Positions 1 through 7,031 of a DNA stretch of 25,868 nt are shown piece by piece. Below the pieces are notes generated by a model. That model had not been told where the DNA came from. It saw only the letters and a program-made list of their open reading frames with translations, and searched no databases. The stretch spans positions 1-25,868 of the IMG/VR virus record IMGVR_UViG_3300025816_000066; one strand, given 5' to 3'. A program made the translations under genes and the position numbers. The DNA comes from a virus. How positions within the stretch are numbered: the stretch's first letter is position 1; each line of letters starts with the position of its first letter.

Positions 1-27
1 GCATTAAACTAACTTTTACTCATATAT

Positions 28-59
28 AAGGCCAAATAAGGCTAAATAATGTATAATCA
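28..59 (+). promoter_or_regulatory. Promoter-like segment: 10-bp tandem repeat plus TATAAT box
   Basis: Two near-identical 10-base units lie in tandem (AAGGCCAAAT at 28-37, AAGGCTAAAT at 38-47). They are followed by a perfect -10 box, TATAAT at 52-57, inside the string TGTATAATCA. No recognisable -35 box sits at the right distance; the tandem repeat occupies that place, as an activator site would. The same TGTATAATCA string recurs ahead of the capsid gene. It would drive the terminase operon. Function is inferred from position and sequence only. Confidence 0.45.
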
Positions 60-140
60 GGGGAATCATTGAATATTTTAATTAAGAAAATCAAAGCGAT
101 AGTATTTATTTATATAGCTACTCACATTATAGGAGCAATC

Positions 141-449
141 ATGGGCAGACCAAAGGGCAGTGGAAATCGACCATTTAAGCGTGTATTAGCTGATCACATG
201 GCTAAGAAGTTCGGGGCGCAGTGGAATCCAGTAGTTGAGATGGCAAATGGTGCAATCAAGCTACAGGAGATAGCAGAGCAATCAGGAGAGACAGCGGACT
301 ATAAGGCAAGTGTCGAAGCAATGGAGAAGGTAAGTAATTTCTTGGTGCCAAAACTCCGCGCCATAGAGCATAGCACTGGCGATCAAGATGGTCTCGTTAT
401 CTCAGTCAATAGAAAGCGCTTCGATGGGGGAACAAACGATAAGGACTAG
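141..449 (+). CDS. Putative terminase small subunit
   Basis: A 102-residue protein, probably the small terminase that recognises phage DNA for packaging. The N-terminus is a basic GRPKGSGNR segment, and the second half contains VPKLRAIEHS. I recall this combination from small-terminase-like proteins of other phages, where a similar basic start is followed by a helical region ending in a K/R-rich AIEHS motif. The start at 141 is chosen because TAGGAG lies 6 bases upstream. An in-frame TTG at 69 would add a hydrophobic leader and has no ribosome binding site. It is the first gene of the late operon, upstream of the large terminase but separated by about 650 bases of small genes. The family call rests on short motifs and context. 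Confidence 0.55.
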   Translation: MGRPKGSGNRPFKRVLADHMAKKFGAQWNPVVEMANGAIKLQEIAEQSGETADYKASVEAMEKVSNFLVPKLRAIEHSTGDQDGLVISVNRKRFDGGTNDKD

Positions 450-453
450 GGCT

Positions 454-483
454 GGATAAATATACAGTGGATGGATATACAGT
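454..483 (+). repeat. Tandem 15-bp direct repeat downstream of the small terminase gene
   Basis: Two abutting 15-base units, GGATAAATATACAGT (454-468) and GGATGGATATACAGT (469-483), match at 13 of 15 positions. A run of eight C residues (485-492) follows directly, and a run of nine A residues lies at 532-540. No gene covers this stretch. Between the terminase genes, such a repeat could be a packaging-enzyme recognition site, a regulator or polymerase binding site, or chance expansion. The sequence shows the repeat but not its role. Confidence 0.6.
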
Positions 484-554
484 ACCCCCCCCTCCGAAGG
501 CGAGCGTTATGTGTATATATATGTCCCTCCCAAAAAAAAATTATGACTGCTTAA

Positions 555-753
555 ATGACTATTCATAAGATCAGACCTGACGTAGAAGACCTCATAGAAG
601 CTCATATAAGGGCATTCTAAGGACTTTATTGTCATTTCTATAGGTGACCTAGGGGTTGAGGTAGGAAGTACGCTTAGAAGTGAATCTGAGGTGTTTTATC
701 TTGAGTTAGCAAAAACACTTGTAATGAAGGATTGGTTAAGGGATGATGAATGA
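555..753 (+). pseudogene. Small ORF apparently interrupted by a +1 frameshift
   Basis: An ATG at 555 opens a frame reading MTIHKIRPDVEDLIEAHIRAF that stops at 618-620. Skipping one base there (TTC-T-AAG) joins it to an open +1 frame that continues KDFIVISIGDLGV and ends LVMKDWLRDDE at a TGA at 751-753. The joined product would be about 65 residues, with the helical, charged character of a real protein. That TGA abuts the ATG of the next gene (754), as expected for coupled translation, so the second half is probably translated. Explanations are a broken gene, an indel error in the assembly, programmed +1 shifting, or a separate start: AAGGA at 619-623 precedes an ATT codon at 628 but no canonical start. 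I do not recognise the product. Confidence 0.35.
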
Positions 754-936
754 ATGATAAGTCTTAATACGGATGAACCTGTGAGTGATGCTGATTACGA
801 ATTGATTGAAGCTTTTTGTACGGCTTTAATTGATAAAGACTTATACGCGATGAAAGAAGTTCTGTATGTGTTAGATGATAAGATGTTTAGTGAGTGTGTT
901 TGTTTAGAAGAAACGTGTATATGCGGGAAATGGTGA
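754..936 (+). CDS. Small unknown protein with a Cys-rich C-terminus
   Basis: A 60-residue acidic protein of unknown function. The body is predicted helical (DADYELIEAFCTALI). The last 13 residues hold CVC and CIC separated by four residues and end CGKW, a CxC-x4-CxC arrangement that could bind a metal ion. Its ATG follows directly on the stop of the preceding frame (TGA-ATG), and AAGGGA lies about 10 bases upstream. It is part of the small-gene cluster ahead of the large terminase. I do not recognise the family. The clean spacing to both neighbours supports a real gene. Confidence 0.6.
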   Translation: MISLNTDEPVSDADYELIEAFCTALIDKDLYAMKEVLYVLDDKMFSECVCLEETCICGKW

Positions 937-937
937 C

Positions 938-1102
938 ATGGCGAAGAAAGGCACAAACATAATCCATAAGTTAGACAAAGAAACAAGAGATAGGCACTTC
1001 CCTGAATACAATGGTGGTAAGGGTAGTCATGCTCGTAAGTCTACAGCGAGTAGTCGAGAAGTATTTAAATCTAATTACGATAAGATAGACTGGTCAAGAT
1101 GA
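938..1102 (+). CDS. Small basic unknown protein preceding the large terminase
   Basis: A 54-residue protein starting MAKKGTNIIHKLDKETRDRH and ending YDKIDWSR. It is basic and hydrophilic, with no cysteine pairs or membrane segment. It begins 1 base after the stop of the previous gene, and its TGA (1100-1102) overlaps the ATG of the large terminase (1099-1101) in an ATGA junction. Terminase translation is therefore probably coupled to it, as the terminase start has no Shine-Dalgarno sequence of its own. The function is unknown; the position would suit a packaging accessory protein, but that is inference. Confidence 0.65.
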   Translation: MAKKGTNIIHKLDKETRDRHFPEYNGGKGSHARKSTASSREVFKSNYDKIDWSR

Positions 1103-2556
1103 GAATTGAATACAACTTGATGCCACAAGGCCAAGTCCTGCAAGATTTCAATGATTGCCGTGCAAGAAACTCCTTTATCATGGGGCCGTTAGGTTCTGGT
1201 AAGACCGTCCAGTGTATTCTTAAACTGTTTGACCTTATGTGTGAACAAGAGCCTGTTAAAGATAAGAAACATAAGAACTATGGTGTACGCTTATCTAGGG
1301 TTATTGCCGCACGTAACACGTATTCTGAACTATTTTCTACTACGATTAAAGACTGGTTAGAGATACATGGAGAGTTAGGTGACTTCAAACAAGGCAACAA
1401 AGAACCCCCTACACATTTTATAAGATTTAAACTAGAAGATGGCACAAGGGTAGAGTGTGATGTTGTCTTTATTGCGTTCGACCGTCCTGAACACGTTAAG
1501 AAGGCTAGGGGTATACAGACTACATGGGTGTGGTTAAACGAGACTAAGGAACACGCTAAGGCTGTTTTAGACATGTTAGACCTTAGACATGGTAGATATC
1601 CCTCTAACAAGGAAGGTGCGCGTCCTACACATCATGGAATCATAGGAGATAGTAACGCCCCTGATGAAGACCATTGGTATTTTAAACTAGCAGAGATAGA
1701 ACGACCTGATGATTGGGCATTCTACAGACAACAAGGAGGGGTATTGAAAGATGGTGAGAACTGGAAAATTAATAAAAACGCTGAGAACCTTACTAACCTT
1801 CCTGACGGCTATTATAAAAGAGGACTTCAAGGGAAGACAGATGATTGGATCAAGGTTAATCTAGCCAATGAATACGGCTTTGTATCTAACGGTAAACCTG
1901 TACATCCTATGTATACTGATTCAGTCCACTGTCAACACATGGAATTTAAGCCTGATAAGTCTATACCTATTGTCCTTGGCTTTGACTTTGGTCGTACTCC
2001 AGCGTGTGCTTTTCTGCAAAGAACCTCTATAGGCCGTTGGGTCTGCTTTGATGAAGTTGTATTAACTGACTCTGGTGCTGTTGACTTTGCTCCTAGTCTT
2101 AAAAGATACATCGAAGAAGTCTATCCTGATCACACGTTTAAAGGATGGGGCGATCCCTCTGGTAACAATAAGAACCAGTCTAACTCTGAAACACCTTTCC
2201 AAATCATGCGAGCCGCAGGCATACCCTGTCAACCTACTGCGTCTAATGATCCTATGAAGCGTAGAGCCGCCCTAGAAGTCCCTATGAAAGAAATGTGCAT
2301 GGATGGTAAGCCTAGATTCATTGTCCTACCCAAAGCATCTATGATCCGTAAGGGTCTACAAGGTGGTTTCTGCTACCGTAGAGTGCAGACTACAGGGGAA
2401 AGGTACACTGATGAGCCTGATAAGAACGAATATTCTCACCCTGTTGAAGCCTTGGAGTACGCATTGCAAGGTGAGGGCGAGGGTCGTGCCGCACTAAGAC
2501 GTACTGATACCTTTTCTAAGACTCATACAGCAAAAGTTAAAGTAAATGTCTTCTAA
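1099..2556 (+). CDS. terL: Terminase large subunit (packaging ATPase/nuclease)
   Basis: A 485-residue terminase motor that pumps DNA into the prohead through the portal and cuts the concatemer. The ATPase domain has Walker A GPLGSGKT (residues 29-36) and a Walker B-like WVWLNE (143-148), with Asn where Asp is usual before the catalytic Glu. The C-terminal RNase H-like nuclease domain shows GFDFG (Asp296), a second Asp in GWGDPSG (Asp352) and the closing SHPVEALEYA region (His447). The length is typical of the family. Its start overlaps the stop of the small gene before it, and its 3' end overlaps the start of the next gene (2546). The motif order leaves little doubt about function; the subtype (T7-like or other) is less certain. 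Confidence 0.95.
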   Translation: MRIEYNLMPQGQVLQDFNDCRARNSFIMGPLGSGKTVQCILKLFDLMCEQEPVKDKKHKNYGVRLSRVIAARNTYSELFSTTIKDWLEIHGELGDFKQGNKEPPTHFIRFKLEDGTRVECDVVFIAFDRPEHVKKARGIQTTWVWLNETKEHAKAVLDMLDLRHGRYPSNKEGARPTHHGIIGDSNAPDEDHWYFKLAEIERPDDWAFYRQQGGVLKDGENWKINKNAENLTNLPDGYYKRGLQGKTDDWIKVNLANEYGFVSNGKPVHPMYTDSVHCQHMEFKPDKSIPIVLGFDFGRTPACAFLQRTSIGRWVCFDEVVLTDSGAVDFAPSLKRYIEEVYPDHTFKGWGDPSGNNKNQSNSETPFQIMRAAGIPCQPTASNDPMKRRAALEVPMKEMCMDGKPRFIVLPKASMIRKGLQGGFCYRRVQTTGERYTDEPDKNEYSHPVEALEYALQGEGEGRAALRRTDTFSKTHTAKVKVNVF

Positions 2557-2896
2557 GGTTTATATCGTTTTTGAGGATGATTCTAAACATTGGTGGTCAA
2601 AATTCTTAAAAAAAGGCATTCGACACTGCTTTTTAATCAAACCTATACCAAATTCTTACATTATTTACGGAAAATCAGCCAAAAGTTTTGATTTATTTAC
2701 TGTTTCCGACCAAAAGAGTATAATCGAAGGTAACTATATAATGGAAAGTTACGTACCGAAAGAATGTAAAAGATCGTTATTTATGTTGAATACTTGTGTC
2801 GGGCATACTAAACAAATATTAGGTATCAACAATCCTTTCATTCTAACCCCTTATCAACTGCTAAAACATCTGAGGAAGAATAATGAAAAGTCCTAA
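2546..2896 (+). CDS. Small conserved phage protein, possible permuted papain-like (NlpC/P60-type) fold
   Basis: A 116-residue protein encoded between the large terminase and portal. It has an N-terminal strand-rich part containing RHCFLI (His27, Cys28) and a C-terminal part with NTCVGHTKQILGI (Cys84, His87) followed by TPYQLLKHLRK. I recall a phage family at this locus with an early His and a later Cys leading into a helix and a TP.QL.K.L ending. The His-before-Cys order resembles circularly permuted NlpC/P60 or LRAT-like folds, so it could be a cysteine hydrolase or an inactive relative. This is inference from two motifs. The coding sequence is visibly more AT-rich than the flanking genes and overlaps both of them. 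Confidence 0.55.
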   Translation: MSSKVYIVFEDDSKHWWSKFLKKGIRHCFLIKPIPNSYIIYGKSAKSFDLFTVSDQKSIIEGNYIMESYVPKECKRSLFMLNTCVGHTKQILGINNPFILTPYQLLKHLRKNNEKS

Positions 2897-3188
2897 AGCC
2901 CCAAAACCTACCGCACAAGAACTAGCTGTAGTAGAAAGACAAAGTAGAATGCTTGATGAACAAATGGAAGAAGATGAAAAAAGACTAAAGGCTTTGGCTC
3001 GTGGGAAGCTAGGATCTAAGTCTTTGTTAGCAAAAGGTGCTAGTGCTAGTGGGCAGCCTGGTGCATCAAGAGGATATTCATTTGGCGGTAATGTTGGTGG
3101 CTCTAGAGGAGCAGGAAGTGCTGGCCTACGCTCTGGGTCAGGATATACTGCAACTAACCCTACGATAGATAAAAAGGCGGCAAGATAA
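2883..3188 (+). CDS. Small Gly/Ser-rich protein upstream of the portal
   Basis: A 101-residue protein with a two-part layout. A charged predicted coiled coil (about residues 12-45, RMLDEQMEEDEKRLKALARG) precedes a flexible Gly/Ser/Ala-rich tail (about 50-95). I recall short proteins of this design between terminase and portal genes in many podoviruses; their function is unknown. GAGGAAG lies just upstream of the ATG, the start overlaps the previous gene by 14 bases, and its stop is one base before the portal start. It is probably a head-assembly accessory or minor structural protein, judging only from context. Confidence 0.65.
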   Translation: MKSPKAPKPTAQELAVVERQSRMLDEQMEEDEKRLKALARGKLGSKSLLAKGASASGQPGASRGYSFGGNVGGSRGAGSAGLRSGSGYTATNPTIDKKAAR

Positions 3189-3189
3189 G

Positions 3190-4761
3190 ATGAAGTTGCC
3201 AAAAGAGCTAGGGTCTTTACAAGACTTAAAAACAAGAGAGTCGCAAGCGTTTTCTAAAATGGCGCAATGGCATGACTTGCTTGATGACTGCTATGAGTAT
3301 TTTCTACCTAACAGAAATCTATTTGATACTGTTGTTTCTGGCTCTAAAAAGATGGATCGTATCTTTGACTCCACTGCAATCGAAGCTATCCAACAGGGAG
3401 CAAGTAAGCTACAAGAAAACATTGCTCCTATCTGGGGTAACTGGGCAACCTTTGCTCCTTCTCTCAGTGTTATAAAGGCATTAGAATCAGGCGAGTTTGA
3501 TGTATCTGAAGAACAAGTTAGACAAAACCTAGAAGATCAGGCTGATATTGTCTTTGATTACATTAACCGTTCTAACTTTGCTACACAGTTCTTTGAACAC
3601 GCTCTTGATCTTTTAGTAGGTACAGGTACTTTACGGATTGATGAGACTGACAACAATGATATGCCATTAGTGTTTAATGCTATTCCACAAAAAGGCATTG
3701 CGTTTGAGGAAGGCCCATACGGTTCTATTGAAACACACTGGCGTAGATTCAATGTTAAAGCAAGAAATCTAAAAAGACAGTGGAGAGGGTTTAAGCCTTC
3801 TCAAAGTGTTATTGCCCTAATAGAAACTCAACCAGATGCAGAAGTAGAAATTAGTGAAGGCGTTGTATTTATGCCTAAAGCTAAAAAATATTACGGTTGT
3901 GTATGGGTTAAAGGCGAAGATCGTATTAGTTGGATGGAAGACTTTGGGGAATCTAGCCCTTGGGTAACTGGTCGTTACTCTAAAGTAGCAGGAGAGATAC
4001 GTGGTCGTGGCCCTGCTGTACAGGCTTTACCTGATGTGCGCTCTCTAAACAAAGTGAAAGAGTTTGTCCTGCAAAAAGCTGCTATCGACCTATCAGGTAT
4101 GTACACCGCTACTGATGATGGTGTGACTAACCCCTACAATATAGTTATAAGTCCAGGGGTTGTTATTCCAGTTGGTTCTAACAACTCCTCTAATCCGTCT
4201 ATCCAGAGATTAGACACAGGGGCTAACCTTGCATTGGCGCAATTTGAAATGCAGGACTTACAAGTCTCTATTAAACGCGCTTTGTTTAACGATCTGCGTG
4301 ATCCTACTGGTGCCGTGCGTTCTGCGACAGAGGTAGCTATTGAGTCAAGAGAATTAGCTAAGAGAATCGGTAGTGCGTTTGGTCGATTACAGACAGAAGT
4401 GCTTGTTCCTATCCTCAAGCGTGTTGTTTACATCCTAACTCGTAGAGGTATCTTACAGCCATTACAGTTAGATGGTCGTGATATCGAGATTAAGTTCCTA
4501 TCGCCCTTAGCTAGAGCGCAAGACGCTGAAGATATTATCAATGTTCAACAAGCTGTACAGTTCGTTTTACAGAATGCTGGCCCAGATCAGGCTAAGATTG
4601 GCTTTAAGCAGGAAGACTTTGGAACGTGGGTAGCGTCTAAGACAGGAATGCCTGCTGAGTTAGTAAGAACACCTACTGAGAAAGCACAGGTTATTCAGGC
4701 TGGCGCACAAGCGGCTCAAGCTGGCATGAAGACATCACAACCACCGATGCCTGTTCAATGA
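3190..4761 (+). CDS. Portal protein (head-tail connector)
   Basis: A 523-residue portal, the dodecameric ring at one capsid vertex through which DNA enters and leaves and to which the tail adaptor binds. The N-terminal ESQAFSKMAQWHDLLDDCYE and YFLPNR stretch, the QGASKLQENIAP and SPWVTGRYSK segments, and the Q/A-rich C-terminus match the podovirus head-tail connector family as I know it. Length is in the usual range (500-560). It lies between the terminase genes and scaffold, the standard place. The start follows the previous stop by one base, and its stop overlaps the next ATG (ATGA at 4758). Confidence 0.92.
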   Translation: MKLPKELGSLQDLKTRESQAFSKMAQWHDLLDDCYEYFLPNRNLFDTVVSGSKKMDRIFDSTAIEAIQQGASKLQENIAPIWGNWATFAPSLSVIKALESGEFDVSEEQVRQNLEDQADIVFDYINRSNFATQFFEHALDLLVGTGTLRIDETDNNDMPLVFNAIPQKGIAFEEGPYGSIETHWRRFNVKARNLKRQWRGFKPSQSVIALIETQPDAEVEISEGVVFMPKAKKYYGCVWVKGEDRISWMEDFGESSPWVTGRYSKVAGEIRGRGPAVQALPDVRSLNKVKEFVLQKAAIDLSGMYTATDDGVTNPYNIVISPGVVIPVGSNNSSNPSIQRLDTGANLALAQFEMQDLQVSIKRALFNDLRDPTGAVRSATEVAIESRELAKRIGSAFGRLQTEVLVPILKRVVYILTRRGILQPLQLDGRDIEIKFLSPLARAQDAEDIINVQQAVQFVLQNAGPDQAKIGFKQEDFGTWVASKTGMPAELVRTPTEKAQVIQAGAQAAQAGMKTSQPPMPVQ

Positions 4762-5039
4762 GTTGGTCAAATATTGATCAACTTGCTGATCCAGAAGTTG
4801 CTAAAAAACAAGCAGGAATACGTAGACAGAATGCGGCTGATCTTGCCAAGGCATATCATAGGGTCTTTACAACTGACGATGGAGCGCGTATCTTAGCAGA
4901 CCTGACCAGAAGGTTTGTCTATGATAATGATACTCCTTTTGGCTCAGAAAACATTAATTACGAATCTGCTTACCATAACGGTGAGGCTGGTGTAGTTAAG
5001 TTTTTAATCAATCAAATGAAGCAAGCCGAAATAATTTAA
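4758..5039 (+). CDS. Bbp19-like small structural protein
   Basis: A 93-residue protein with the core AKAYHRVFTTDDGARILADL, then RRFVYDN and AYHNGEAGVV. This matches the short phage domain named after Bbp19 of Bordetella phage BPP-1 (F.T.DG..vLadL... then a Y..G...vv segment). Such genes commonly sit between portal and scaffold in podoviruses. The role is unclear, probably head assembly or a minor virion component. The ATG overlaps the portal stop, and no separate Shine-Dalgarno is visible, so translation is likely coupled to the portal. Confidence 0.7.
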   Translation: MSWSNIDQLADPEVAKKQAGIRRQNAADLAKAYHRVFTTDDGARILADLTRRFVYDNDTPFGSENINYESAYHNGEAGVVKFLINQMKQAEII

Positions 5040-5049
5040 GGATTACATT

Positions 5050-5754
5050 ATGTCAGAAGAACAAGCCGCTGAACAAAGCGATACCTTGCTAGATAGTTCT
5101 GAACCCACCCTTGCAGAAGGGGAATATTATTTAACTGAAGGTATCAAAGGAACGGGAGAAGTCCCTGAATGGTTAGACACAAAGTATAAATCTGTAGCAG
5201 ATCAAGCTAAAGGGTATGCTGAACTGTCTAAAAAGTTTGGAGGATTCAAGGGTGCGCCTAAAGATGGTTACACACCCCCAGAAGGAATTGAGAGTGATGA
5301 TGCCTTGTATCAAGAGTTAGAGGCATTTGCTACTAAGACTAATATGAGTGCTGATGCATTCGGAGAAGCATGGGAATTGTTATCTGCCCAAGACTATGCC
5401 GCACAAGCTGTAGATCAAGAAGAAGAGCTGTCTAAGCTAGGCGATAACGCTCAGGAAAGAATTAAGACTGTTGAAGGGTTTATGAAAAACAACCTAGATG
5501 CAGAGACTTATGAAGAAGCCAGAGGTCTAGTGACTACTGCTGATACCATTGCATTAGTAGAGATGTTAGTACAAGCAACTGCTCCTGCTAAACTTCCAAT
5601 GGAGGGAGGCAACAACCCAGAAGGTCTGTCTTGGGACGCTATTGAAACAGAAATGTTTAAGAAAGATGAGCAAGGAAATCTCCTTAGAAGTACCAATATT
5701 GACCATGAGCGCAAGATTCAGAGAATGATGGAAGCGTGGGGTGGTTCTCAATAA
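5050..5754 (+). CDS. Scaffolding protein
   Basis: A 234-residue, strongly acidic, mostly helical protein directly upstream of the major capsid gene, the usual site of the scaffold that guides prohead assembly and is later removed. Features include a Glu/Asp-rich N-terminus (EEQAAEQSD), a DTKYKSVADQAKGYAELSKK segment (a V.dQAk.Y.elekk.G pattern common in podovirus scaffolds), a central PEGI linker, and a C-terminal region with RSTNIDHERKIQRMMEAW. AAGGA precedes the ATG. No prohead protease domain is seen here or nearby, so the scaffold may exit uncleaved as in T7 and P22. The call rests on composition, the N-terminal motif and position. Confidence 0.85.
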   Translation: MSEEQAAEQSDTLLDSSEPTLAEGEYYLTEGIKGTGEVPEWLDTKYKSVADQAKGYAELSKKFGGFKGAPKDGYTPPEGIESDDALYQELEAFATKTNMSADAFGEAWELLSAQDYAAQAVDQEEELSKLGDNAQERIKTVEGFMKNNLDAETYEEARGLVTTADTIALVEMLVQATAPAKLPMEGGNNPEGLSWDAIETEMFKKDEQGNLLRSTNIDHERKIQRMMEAWGGSQ

Positions 5755-5784
5755 TTGATTAATACAGGGTAAAAGGTGTATAAT
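5755..5784 (+). promoter_or_regulatory. Sigma-70-like promoter for the capsid unit
   Basis: TTGATT (5755-5760) and a perfect TATAAT (5779-5784) are separated by 18 bases, immediately after the scaffold stop. This is the best host-type promoter in the window. The TGTATAATCA string around the -10 is shared with the site at 50-59. It lies about 125 bases upstream of the capsid ATG, the gene expected to need most product, and an intrinsic terminator follows the next gene. Not experimentally supported. Confidence 0.6.
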
Positions 5785-5813
5785 CAAGACACTGGATACC
5801 CTTTTCACCAAGG

Positions 5814-5853
5814 CCCAGTAATTTTAGGTTGAATGCTGACCAATTTTACTGGG
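5814..5853 (+). promoter_or_regulatory. Stem-loop in the capsid mRNA leader
   Basis: CCCAGTAA (5814-5821) can pair with TTACTGGG (5846-5853), an 8-bp stem closing a 24-base loop that itself contains GGT and ACC able to pair weakly. It sits in the roughly 125-base untranslated leader between the candidate promoter and the capsid Shine-Dalgarno (GAGGAA). It lacks a following T-run, so it is more likely an mRNA-stabilising or processing structure than a terminator. Confidence 0.4.
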
Positions 5854-5909
5854 TACTCAGCTTAAACCTTGAAAAACTTTTTTAATTACTCTTTTTCGAG
5901 GAAACTATT

Positions 5910-6737
5910 ATGAGTAAGAATCTATCTGCCGTAGCGTCGATTGAATTCGATAGCATGGTAAAACACGCTTATGCAACAAAAGGGCTTCTCAAGCCTTTCG
6001 TAACTGTTCGTAACAATGTAGTTGGTGACACTTATAAATTCCGTAACATGGGTAAAGGTCTAGCTAACCAGAAGTCTACTTCTGATCTAGTCACTCCTAT
6101 GGACGTAACTTATGATTTCGCTATTGCTACTTTGCAAAACTGGAATGCTCCAGAGTACACTGATATTTTTGACGCAACTGAAGTAAACTTTGACGAGAAG
6201 CAAGAACTAGCAAGCACTATCGCTGGCGCTCTTGGTCGTCGTTCTGACCAACTAGTAATTGACGCAATGAATGCAAGCAGTGGTTCTACTGTTGCTCACG
6301 GTTCTGCGGCTTTAACTATGGCTAAGCTGACTGAAGCTCACGTAAACCTACGTGCCGCTGGTGTACCAAACGAAGGTCTTACTGGTGCAATCAATGCCGC
6401 TGGACTTGGTGGACTTCTCAAAGATGAGAAAGCTACTTCTTCTGATTATCAAACAGTTAAGGCTCTTGTAAGTGGTGACATTAACACTTTGCAAGGTTTC
6501 AACATTGTTGTTCTTGATGATCGTTCTGAAGGTGGTTTGACTGTTGCTAGTAACACTGTTGACTCATTCTTCTTCGCGCGCGACGCTGTTGGTCTTGCTA
6601 TTGGCATGGACATGAAGACTTCTGTTGATTGGATTGCAGATCGTACTTCATGGTTGAGCAACGGCTGTTTGAAAGCTGGCTCTGTTGTCCGTGACTCAAG
6701 CGGTGTCGTTAAAGTTGAATACAAAGATAACGTATAA
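5910..6737 (+). CDS. Major capsid protein
   Basis: A 275-residue protein placed directly after the scaffold, with its own promoter-like sequence and leader. The body contains GDTYKFRNMGKGL, NWNAPEYTDIFDA and an AGALGRRSDQLVIDAMNA helix. I recall that last pattern (G.R.Dq.vi.Al) from podovirus coat proteins of HK97-type fold. It is short but within range for such coats. Codon choice is distinctive: arginine codons appear to be all CGT/CGC with no AGA or AGG, whereas neighbouring genes use AGA freely, which fits very high expression. The Shine-Dalgarno GAGGAAA lies 7 bases before the ATG. It should be the most abundant virion protein. Confidence 0.9.
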   Translation: MSKNLSAVASIEFDSMVKHAYATKGLLKPFVTVRNNVVGDTYKFRNMGKGLANQKSTSDLVTPMDVTYDFAIATLQNWNAPEYTDIFDATEVNFDEKQELASTIAGALGRRSDQLVIDAMNASSGSTVAHGSAALTMAKLTEAHVNLRAAGVPNEGLTGAINAAGLGGLLKDEKATSSDYQTVKALVSGDINTLQGFNIVVLDDRSEGGLTVASNTVDSFFFARDAVGLAIGMDMKTSVDWIADRTSWLSNGCLKAGSVVRDSSGVVKVEYKDNV

Positions 6738-6748
6738 GGGGAAATATC

Positions 6749-7012
6749 ATGGCTTTTGCAAGATCAGGTTTATGCCGCATTGGCGGTTCAGGAACAGGTG
6801 GAAGCACTTGGCAGTATACTTCTACTGATGCTAAAACAGTTGTTGATAACGCAGATTACTTCCTTGACGCTATCAATGAGTTTAACATTGGTGATTTAAT
6901 CATCTGTAAAGATACTACCACTGCAACTGCTCCAGTAGTAACTATTACTTACATTAAGACCCAAACCGCTACAAGCATTACTGCGGCTGGTGGTACTACA
7001 GTAACAGCGTAA
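6749..7012 (+). CDS. Small capsid-associated protein (possible head decoration)
   Basis: An 87-residue protein, rich in Thr, Ala and Gly, starting MAFARSGLCRIGGSG and containing WQYTSTDAKTVVDNADYF and INEFNIGDLIIC. I recall similar small proteins (RSGL.kIGg...W.Y.t.D....V...gYF.d....l..GD.I) next to coat genes in many phages, where they are thought to be head decoration or fibre-anchor proteins. AGGGGA precedes the ATG. It shares the capsid transcript and is followed by an intrinsic terminator, so it should be made in quantities close to the coat protein. The exact function is inferred. Confidence 0.65.
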   Translation: MAFARSGLCRIGGSGTGGSTWQYTSTDAKTVVDNADYFLDAINEFNIGDLIICKDTTTATAPVVTITYIKTQTATSITAAGGTTVTA

Positions 7013-7031
7013 GTAACAAAGTAAAACGTCT

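Noticed and set aside
69-140. N-terminal hydrophobic extension of the small terminase frame from TTG 69
   Set aside because: It has no ribosome site, an AT-rich biased composition, and the ATG at 141 with TAGGAG is far better.
2696-2724. TTTACT-17-TATAAT promoter-like sequence inside the small gene after terminase
   Set aside because: It lies within an AT-rich coding region with no matching operon boundary; a chance match is likely.
2861-3235. 124-codon minus-strand frame opposite the Gly/Ser-rich gene
   Set aside because: It is a Pro/Leu/Ala-rich reverse shadow of the coding gene on the plus strand, with no ribosome site and the opposite direction within a continuous operon.
5829-5885. 18-codon TTG frame in the capsid leader (a possible leader peptide)
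   Set aside because: There is no Shine-Dalgarno before the TTG, it overlaps the stem-loop, and no attenuator-like codon run is present.
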